The notes beneath the pieces are model-generated. The model saw only the letters and a list, made by a program, of their open reading frames with translations, was not told the DNA's origin and ran no database searches. Below are positions 57,725 through 64,000 of a stretch of DNA of 64,000 bases, one piece after another. The position numbers were made by a program, and so were the translations under genes. Within the stretch, counting starts at the first letter, position 1. Each line of letters starts with the position of its first letter. This DNA is from Bacillus sp. T3 (GTDB lineage: Bacteria; Bacillota; Bacilli; Bacillales; Cytobacillaceae), in NCBI RefSeq assembly GCF_033449965.1, contig NZ_CP137761.1:4092001-4156000 (forward strand), read 5' to 3'.

Positions 57725-59095
57725 TTATTTTGGTTCCCCTGTTTCAACTGGATTGGAAGGATCCATACTCCACTCATTCCAACCGCCATCATATAAGGTT
57801 ATATTTTTCAATCCTAAAACATCAGCATAGAACAATACTTCTGCAGCTCTCCAGCCTGTTCCACAATAGAAAGCGAGCTGGTTTTCAAGATTGATTCCAT
57901 CATTTTCCCACATTTGTTTGATTTCCGACCCATTCCGCATCGTGTAATCGATATTTCGGAAATCTTCAAGATTGCTATTGTCAGAACCAGCATGTCCCCA
58001 TACAGAACCAGCTGGACGACCCTTTGGTTTAATATAGTCATATCCGGAAGTTTTTCCGATGAATTCATCCCAGCTTCTTATATCCACCAGAGTACTTGTT
58101 TTATTATCATCTGCAGCAATCTCTTTTGCCTCAGCTAAATCGATAATATAGTCTGGGTTGGCAGGTACCTTCACTCCAAAGGAGGCTACAGATTCCTTCG
58201 CATTTTCTTTTGTTTCTACATCAAATCCGGCATTTGCCCAAGCACTATACCCGCCGTTAACAACTCTTACATCCTTAACACCCATATACTTTAAAATTAC
58301 AGCCACACGGAAAGCTGGCATTGAGTCACTTCCATATAGAATAACAGTTGTGTCTGCGGTAATCCCATTTTTCAGCGCGAATTTTTCTAGCTCCGCATCC
58401 TTTAATCGATTCCAAACTGGTCCTTCTTCTACTTCATCGGTGTTGATGTGTACAGCTCCAGGAATATGTCCTTTTTTATAATCTGGAGCTTCCTCACCCC
58501 AGCTTGCTTCAAAAATTTTGTATGATTTTCCGTCATTATCCTTTTTGATGACTTCATTCACCCATGAAACTGGAACAAGCATTTCATAATTAGGGTAGCT
58601 TTCCATTGGTAATTCAGCCTTCGCTGCCCAATCTTTAATATTATATTGATATAATTTACCGAAGCCATTTTCTGCTAAAAAGTCAGCAACTTCCACGGCA
58701 TCTTTTCCATTCGCATCATAAAGAACAACATTTTTATCTTTTGTAATCTTTTTATCCTTCAGAAGTTGTTGAAGCTTTTCATCTAATTTTTCTTGCTCAA
58801 CATTTAACCATTCTGCTGAAAAATCAACCGCACCTTCAATATGGCCTCCTCTTTTCACTCCATCTAATGGCCAGCCATTAAAAGCATCATTGGATCTTGT
58901 ATCAACAATAATCCAGTCTTCCTTTTCCAGATTTGACTTCAAATCATCTGTACTAATCTTTTCCACATCAGCTGACACATTGTTTTCTTGTTTTTTGCTA
59001 TCATCTGCTTTATCGTTATTTCCACATGCTGACAATAACAACAAGCATCCGATTAATAGTATAAAAACCTGTAGTCCTTTACGAGTTTTCACCAT
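57725..59095 (-). CDS. triple-rhodanese lipoprotein (YnjE-like sulfurtransferase)
   Basis: A 456-residue exported sulfurtransferase. The signal peptide ends in 'LLLLSAC' (lipobox Cys24). Three rhodanese domains follow: about residues 48-165, 178-290 and 310-450. Only the third has the catalytic Cys, Cys411 in 'AFYCGTGWRAAEV'; the equivalent positions in the first two read 'LYDANGKDAVEV' and 'LYGSDSMPAFRV'. E. coli YnjE has the same three-domain plan with a single active Cys in a CGTGWR loop. Here the enzyme is anchored outside the membrane, so it could move sulfane sulfur or selenium there. First gene of the cluster; start after GAGAGGAATGGCAAC. Confidence 0.92.
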   Translation of the reverse strand: MVKTRKGLQVFILLIGCLLLLSACGNNDKADDSKKQENNVSADVEKISTDDLKSNLEKEDWIIVDTRSNDAFNGWPLDGVKRGGHIEGAVDFSAEWLNVEQEKLDEKLQQLLKDKKITKDKNVVLYDANGKDAVEVADFLAENGFGKLYQYNIKDWAAKAELPMESYPNYEMLVPVSWVNEVIKKDNDGKSYKIFEASWGEEAPDYKKGHIPGAVHINTDEVEEGPVWNRLKDAELEKFALKNGITADTTVILYGSDSMPAFRVAVILKYMGVKDVRVVNGGYSAWANAGFDVETKENAKESVASFGVKVPANPDYIIDLAEAKEIAADDNKTSTLVDIRSWDEFIGKTSGYDYIKPKGRPAGSVWGHAGSDNSNLEDFRNIDYTMRNGSEIKQMWENDGINLENQLAFYCGTGWRAAEVLFYADVLGLKNITLYDGGWNEWSMDPSNPVETGEPK

Positions 59096-59398
59096 GTTGC
59101 CATTCCTCTCTATAGTTAGATACCATTTAATTATAAAAAAATGATATTCTAATATAAATACAACTTATCTATAGAAACGCTAATAACTTATCGAAAAAAT
59201 CAATAGTTTTTAACACAGTAAAGCACTAGAGAACTATCACATGGCGTTGTACGACTTGAAAAATATGTAAAGGAAAACAAATTCATATCATAAAAACAAA
59301 AAACTCCTATTGTAGAAGAGTTGGACCATACTTGTTCCCTCATCTTCTTCAATAGGAGCCTACACAAGAGTAAACGTATAGGTGGTCAATTTAGTCCG
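59096..59398. other. intergenic region between rhodanese gene and ABC exporter operon
   Basis: About 300 AT-rich bases. The right-hand promoter region of the rhodanese gene lies at about 59110-59170 (TATATT- and TATAAT-like boxes on the minus strand). The rest holds the exporter terminator at 59296-59360. No gene was seen. Confidence 0.5.
59296..59360 (-). terminator. long-hairpin terminator of the MarR-ABC operon
   Basis: The stem CTCCTATTG.AGAAGA / TCTTCT.CAATAGGAG, with a T-run on the minus strand and a ~23-base loop, 40 bases past the last gene. Confidence 0.8.
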
Positions 59399-61280
59399 TT
59401 AAGCTGTTTCTGGTTCGAAGTTTCCTGTGGTAAATTGGCTGTTGTATAGATCTGCATAGAATCCACCTTGTTGTAATAGTTGTTCGTGGCTACCTTGTTC
59501 GATCACTGAGCCTTGATTCATCACAAGGATTAAATCAGCTTCCCGAATCGTTGATAGACGGTGGGCGATTACAAAGCTGGTTCTTCCTTCCATTAAAGCA
59601 TCCATTGCATGCTGAATCTGAATCTCGGTTCTTGTGTCTACACTACTCGTTGCCTCATCAAGAATCAGAATTTTTGGATTGGCTAAGATCGCACGAGCGA
59701 TCGTTAATAATTGCTTTTGTCCCTGAGAAATATTCGAAGCTTCTTCGTTTAAGACCGTGTTATAGCCATCTGGTAAGGTCCGGATAAACTGATCAGCATG
59801 CGCAGCCTTTGCTGCTGCAACAATTTCTTCCTCCGTAGCTCCAATTCGTCCATAACCAATATTGGCACGAATCGTTCCATTAAATAACCATGTATCCTGT
59901 AAAACCATGCCAAACATTTTTCGCAACTCAGTATGGCTCATCTCATTAATGTCCACACCATCAATCGTTATTTTTCCACCATTAAGCTCATAAAACCTCA
60001 TGAGCAGGTTGACTAACGTCGTCTTCCCTGCGCCTGTTGGACCGACAATCGCGATCGTTTGCCCAGGTTTTGCCTCAATATTCATATCCTCAATCAACGG
60101 AGCATCCATTTTGTAAGAGAAGTCAACGTGTTCAAACTTAACTGCGCCTTTAGGATACTCCAAAACTGTTGCATTTTCCGTTGCGATGATTTCTTCTTCA
60201 TCTAACACCTCAAATACCCGCTCAGCAGAAGCAATCGTCGATTGCACAATATTGGCAATCTGTGCCGTTTGTGAAATCGGTTGAGAAAACTGACGTGCAT
60301 ATTGGATAAATGCTTGAATATCCCCAATTTCAATTGTACGTTTGGTTACCAATATTCCACCGATAACACAGATCAGAACATAACCAATATTGTTAATAAA
60401 CATCATGGCTGGCATGATGATTCCAGAAATAAATTGTGATTTCCAACCGGAATCATATAATCGTTCATTAATACCCGTAAAGGTTTGAACAGATTTCTCC
60501 TCACGACCGAATGCTTTAACGATTGGGTGACCGGTATACATTTCTTCAACATGGCCATTTAGCTCACCCAACGTTGCCTGCTGCGCTTTAAAATATTTTT
60601 GCGATTGCTTGGCGATAAGGATTGTGCCAACAAACGTCAACGGCAAGGTCAAAATACAAATCAATGTTAATAACGGACTGATCGTTAGCATCATAATAAT
60701 GACACCTATGATTGTGACCACAGCCGTAATCATTTGCGTTAAGCTCTGTTGTAAAGTATTACTAATATTATCAATATCATTGGTGATACGGCTTAAAATC
60801 TCTCCATGTGTTTTCGTATCAAAATACTTAAGTGGCAGTTTTGCCAACTTAACGTTTACTTCTTCTCTTAGTTTATAAACCACTTTTTGCGCTACTCCAG
60901 CCATGACGTACTGCTGTAGATACATAAACAGAGAGCTAATAATATAAAGTCCCACTAAAACTAGCAAGATATTGCCGATGTATTCAAAGTCGACCTCAGC
61001 ACCAGGCACACCTTTGAACTTCGCTATCATCCCTTCGAACAGCTTCGTTATTGCCTTTCCTAATATCTTAGGGCTAGCAATGGAAAAAATAGTACTTAAG
61101 ATGGCTGAAGCAAAAACGATTAACAGTTGGACTTTTTGCGGCTTAAAATAAGCTATGAGTCGCCGAAACGTCCCTTTGAAATCCTTCGCCTTTTGTACAG
61201 GCATCCCCATGCCACCATGACCACCTGGTCCAAATCCCGGTCCTTCTGGCTGGTCTTGGCTTCTTCATTTTATCACTCAT
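59399..61280 (-). CDS. ABC exporter subunit 2 (YfiC-like), N-terminal frameshift
   Basis: A permease-ATPase half transporter of about 627 residues. A clean frame runs from 61210 (603 residues): six membrane helices, Walker A 'GPTGAGKTTLVNLLMR', signature 'ISQGQKQLLTIAR' and Walker B 'ILILDEATSSVD'. The true start is probably the ATG at 61280, which overlaps the previous stop in ATGA. From there 'MSDKMKKP' must shift frame near 61252-61260 to reach the Gly-rich leader 'QPEGPGFGPGGHGGMGMPVQ' that related proteins have. One extra base (TTGG for TGG) explains it. Partner of the next gene in a heterodimer. Confidence 0.88.
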
Positions 61281-63005
61281 GCTGACTCCTCCTCTGACAT
61301 TTGAGAAGCTACAATTTCACGGTATACTTCACTTGAATCTAACAACTGCTTGTGGGTTCCGATGCCAGCAATATTCCCATCTTCCAAAACAATAATTTGA
61401 TCAGCATCCATAACTGTACTTACCCTTTGTGCAACAATAATCACCGTTGCATCGGTTGTTTCTCCTTTTAAGGCTGTACGCAACTTTGCATCTGTCTTCA
61501 AATCTAACGCTGAGAAGCTATCATCAAATAAATAGATTTCTGGTTTTCGAACAAGAGCTCGTGCAATCGCTAAGCGCTGCTTTTGCCCACCCGAAACGTT
61601 CGTTCCACCCTGTGCTATTTTGGTAGCGTATCCGTCCTCTTTTTCGGAAATAAAATCTGACGCTTGCGCAATTTTAGCTGCATGACGAATTTCATCGTCA
61701 GATGCATCCTCTTTTCCATAACAAATATTTTCACTTATTGTGCCACTAAAAAGAATAGCTTTTTGTGGAACATATCCTATTTTCTTACGCAAATCTCCCT
61801 GAGCCTGCTCTCGGATATCAACGCCATCAACTAAAATCTTACCGTCTGTTATGTCATAAAAACGCGGAATTAAGCTTAGCAGCGTCGTTTTACCTGAACC
61901 AGTACCGCCGATAATGGCCGTCGTTTGACCAGGTTTCGCCGTAAAGGAAATATGGGACAAGGCCGGGAATTCCGCACCTGGATAGCTAAATGTAACGTTC
62001 TGAAACTCAACTCGTCCTCTAACATTCTTCGCCAGATTAGGCTGATTCGGGTTTTTTATGATTGGCTTTGTTTCTAGAACTTCGTTAATTCGGCTCGCCG
62101 ATACGGAGCCACGCGGTACTAAAACAAACATAAACGACACCATCAAAAGTGACATCATAATTTGCATTGCATATTGGATAAATGCCATCAAATCCCCGAG
62201 ATCCATCGCCATCTTATCGATACGGATGCTGCCAAACCAAACAATTGCAACGATGGCTACATTCATGATCAGCATCATGACCTGGCATCATAAACGCCAT
62301 GATTCGATTCACTTTTACGGCTGTGTCTGTTAAATCCTTGTTGGCTTCACTAAATCTTTGTTTTTCATAATCATCCCGATTAAACGAACGAATAACGCGA
62401 ATGCCCATTAATTGCTCACGTACAACTTGATTTAGGCGGTCTAACTTAACCTGCATCGCTTTAAAAAATGGAACACCTTTTTTCATGACGGCAAAAATAA
62501 CCAAGCCAATCACGGGGATAACACCAGCAAACACCCATGAAAGCTGAGCATCCTCTTTAAACACCATAATGATCCCGCCAATTGCCATAAATGGTGCCCA
62601 AATCATCATCCGCAGCATCATTACGAGTACGTTTTGAACTTGGGTAATATCATTGGTTGTTCTCGTAATAAGTGAGGCTGTCCCGATTTTATCGAATTCC
62701 TGGAGGGAGAAATTCTCAACATGAGTAAACACCTTTTCCCTTGTATCACGTCCAAAGCTGGCAGAGACGCGAGCAGAATAAAAGCTTACTAGAATCGAGC
62801 ACATCATTCCTAATGCGGCGACTAATAGCATAAGCCCGCCAATTTTCCAAATATAGTCTGTATCGCCTTTAACGACACCATTGTCAATAATATCTGCCAT
62901 TAATCTCGGCAAATATAAGTCTGTATATGCTTGACCAAACACAAATAGAAAAACGAGTGCTACTTGAAATTTATATCTTTTTAATAGCCTGAATAATTTC
63001 AGCAC
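61277..63005 (-). pseudogene. ABC exporter subunit 1 (YfiB-like), frameshifted at a CCGG-like site (likely sequence error)
   Basis: Two frames make one permease-ATPase. The membrane part (63005 to about 62283) begins 'MLKLFRLLKRYKFQVALVFL' and has 'SLITRTTNDITQVQNVLVMM'. The rest (to 61277) carries Walker A 'GGTGSGKTTLLSLIPR', signature 'VSGGQKQRLAIAR' and 'YLFDDSFSALD', where Asp replaces the usual catalytic Glu. Such a degenerate site is common in one half of heterodimeric exporters. The frames join at 62281-62285: 'MMPG' from CCAGG would be 'MMPVMMLIMN' from CCGG. All domains are present, so it is probably intact in the cell. Confidence 0.88.
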
Positions 63006-63080
63006 CTTGCGCCAACTCCAATCGATCTTGATAAACTGTTTACATTTTATGCTAAATTATTGTTTAGTAGGTTAATGAAC

Positions 63081-63548
63081 CTATTCCTGTTTTTCTTTTT
63101 CAAGTTTTTGAAGTATATATTCGTGAATTTTTTTTAAGGTTGAAATTAAGTGAACGGTTTCCTCTTCCCCGATATAATCAATTATCCCGCTATAAGTAGT
63201 ATGCATTTCCTCCTGAGCAAGAAGAATCGCCTTCTCGCCCTCCTCCGTCAGTCTTATCCAAACGGAACGACGGTCAGTGGAACGTGTAATACGTTCTACC
63301 TGGCCTTTACTTTCCAATCCATTAATTAATTGAGTCACAGTCGGGGCTTTGACATTTAATCTGCGACTAATTTCTGATACCTTCATTTCACCATGCTCGG
63401 ATTTTTTTATGCTGAAAAGAACCATGATTTCGCTGCGCTTTTGTGTTAAGTTCTTTTGCTTTGCCATAACCTTGGGAAACTGTCTAACAGTCGAAACAAA
63501 CTCATGCACTAAGTCCTGATGATTCTTATCTATTTTAAGCACCTCCAT
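63081..63548 (-). CDS. MarR family repressor of the ABC exporter
   Basis: A 155-residue winged-helix regulator with the MarR core 'MKVSEISRRLNVKAPTVTQL' and 'RITRSTDRRSVWIRLTEEG' forming the recognition helix and wing. It precedes the two exporter genes by about 75 bases on the same strand, so it likely represses its own operon. The ATG at 63548 itself begins the sequence ATGGAGGTG, so a normal upstream Shine-Dalgarno is missing; no better start was found. Inducer unknown, probably a drug or toxic amphiphile. Confidence 0.9.
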   Translation of the reverse strand: MEVLKIDKNHQDLVHEFVSTVRQFPKVMAKQKNLTQKRSEIMVLFSIKKSEHGEMKVSEISRRLNVKAPTVTQLINGLESKGQVERITRSTDRRSVWIRLTEEGEKAILLAQEEMHTTYSGIIDYIGEEETVHLISTLKKIHEYILQKLEKEKQE

Positions 63549-63568
63549 TATGTTTAGGTTAAATAATA

Positions 63569-63583
63569 ATTAGGTTACCTAAT
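63569..63583. promoter_or_regulatory. palindromic MarR operator
   Basis: ATTAGGT-T-ACCTAAT, a perfect 7+1+7 palindrome 21 bases before the marR start. Related half-sites (TTTAGGTTAAAT, ACTTACCTAATG) lie on each side at about 63552-63563 and 63589-63600. Confidence 0.7.
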
Positions 63584-63780
63584 ATTTAACTTACCTAATG
63601 ATATTCCTGATTAGACTGAATGTCAACTTGCCTTTTTATTCATAATTTTTTTGATGCTTCGCGTCTTTTATAACCTCTCCTTCGTACTTTTGAACGAATT
63701 GATATAAAATTATAGTAAAGGCTTTCCATTTACATATTTATTCATTCTCATTGTGAGTAAAATCTAAGGAGGGATCAGTT

Positions 63781-64000
63781 ATGGGAGTATTAATAGCGGT
63801 TCAAGTATTAATAATCATTCTGTTCTTCACCCTAGGCTGGGCTATACGATCAAAAAAGGCGTATTTCCTTATTTCTGGGTTTGCCTTTAGACCAAAGGAA
63901 GAGCAGCAGAGGCTGATTGAAAATGGCTACCCACAAAAAACTGGTGCTTTATTACAGCTGGTTGCGATAGGAATGGTGCTCATTCTCCCTTTACTATTCA
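63781..64000 (+). CDS. partial membrane protein, DUF3784-like
   Basis: The start at 63781 follows AAGGAGGGATCAGTT and the gene runs off the right edge with 73 residues visible. Helix one is 'VLIAVQVLIIILFFTLGWAI'; a basic loop 'RSKKAYFLISGFAFRPKEEQ' follows, then a second helix. This pattern resembles DUF3784 membrane proteins of Firmicutes. Function unknown. Confidence 0.7.
   Translation, partial: MGVLIAVQVLIIILFFTLGWAIRSKKAYFLISGFAFRPKEEQQRLIENGYPQKTGALLQLVAIGMVLILPLLF

Overview
The window looks like chromosome from an endospore-forming member of the Bacillaceae (Neobacillus/Mesobacillus-like; genus inferred, not proven). It carries gamma-type SASP and SspK genes, coat-F-type proteins, yfh/yga gene order close to Bacillus subtilis, an rrn operon followed by a trnD-like tRNA cluster, and strong AGGAGG ribosome sites throughout.

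Layout. 1-2.2 kb: a partial gene, queG and a B3/B4-domain gene, then a lone tRNA-Gly. 2.5-5.4 kb: a DUF6241-type protein and a CHASE4-like chemoreceptor. 6.0-12.7 kb: on the minus strand, tandem rrn promoters, 16S, 23S, 5S and 15 tRNAs ending in a terminator. 12.7-20.6 kb: the B. subtilis-like neighbourhood ygxA, ygzB, perR, bcp, gsaB, with a cobalamin adenosyltransferase, a potassium channel and a three-gene ABC-2 exporter. 20.9-26.7 kb: a large glutamate synthase and an aromatic acid exporter. 26.8-36.9 kb: spore and housekeeping genes (coat proteins, ygaD, ygaC, ygaB, sspE, fabL, mutY, yfhP, yfhJ, sspK, yfhH, recX, yfhE, yfhD), followed by a six-member DnaA-box cluster.

37.2-46.2 kb is an accessory minus-strand operon. 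It encodes a 2-aminoethylphosphonate pathway (PEP mutase, phosphonopyruvate decarboxylase, cytidylyltransferase-aminotransferase fusion) together with a MurF-like ligase, an amidoligase/YheCD ATP-grasp fusion and a Nudix hydrolase. A divergent formylglutamate-amidohydrolase-like gene sits next to it. The operon plausibly makes an amide-linked, phosphonate-bearing product, perhaps on the spore or cell surface. A spermidine synthase paralogue with altered motifs follows.

48.2-59.1 kb is the most striking region. A LysR regulator precedes a minus-strand cluster: triple-rhodanese lipoprotein (YnjE-like), membrane protein, TVP38 protein, LPG-flippase-like protein, a GrdB-family protein with an in-frame UGA, a small membrane protein, an ABC importer (YnjB/C/D-like) and a CDP-alcohol phosphatidyltransferase (YnjF-like). 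The UGA lies in a U-x-x-C motif and is followed by a hairpin that fits a bacterial SECIS element, so I read it as selenocysteine. The gene set parallels the uncharacterised E. coli ydjXYZ-ynjABCDEF locus. It looks like a selenium-dependent uptake and membrane-redox system.

59.4-63.6 kb: a MarR regulator with a heterodimeric ABC exporter. The window ends in a partial DUF3784-like gene.

Data quality. Several helices in rRNA and tRNA genes, and one ABC gene, are disrupted by a base inserted or changed at what should be CCGG (now CCAGG/CCTGG). yfhP carries a T-run frameshift. These look like long-read consensus errors, so the 'pseudogenes' here should be treated with caution.
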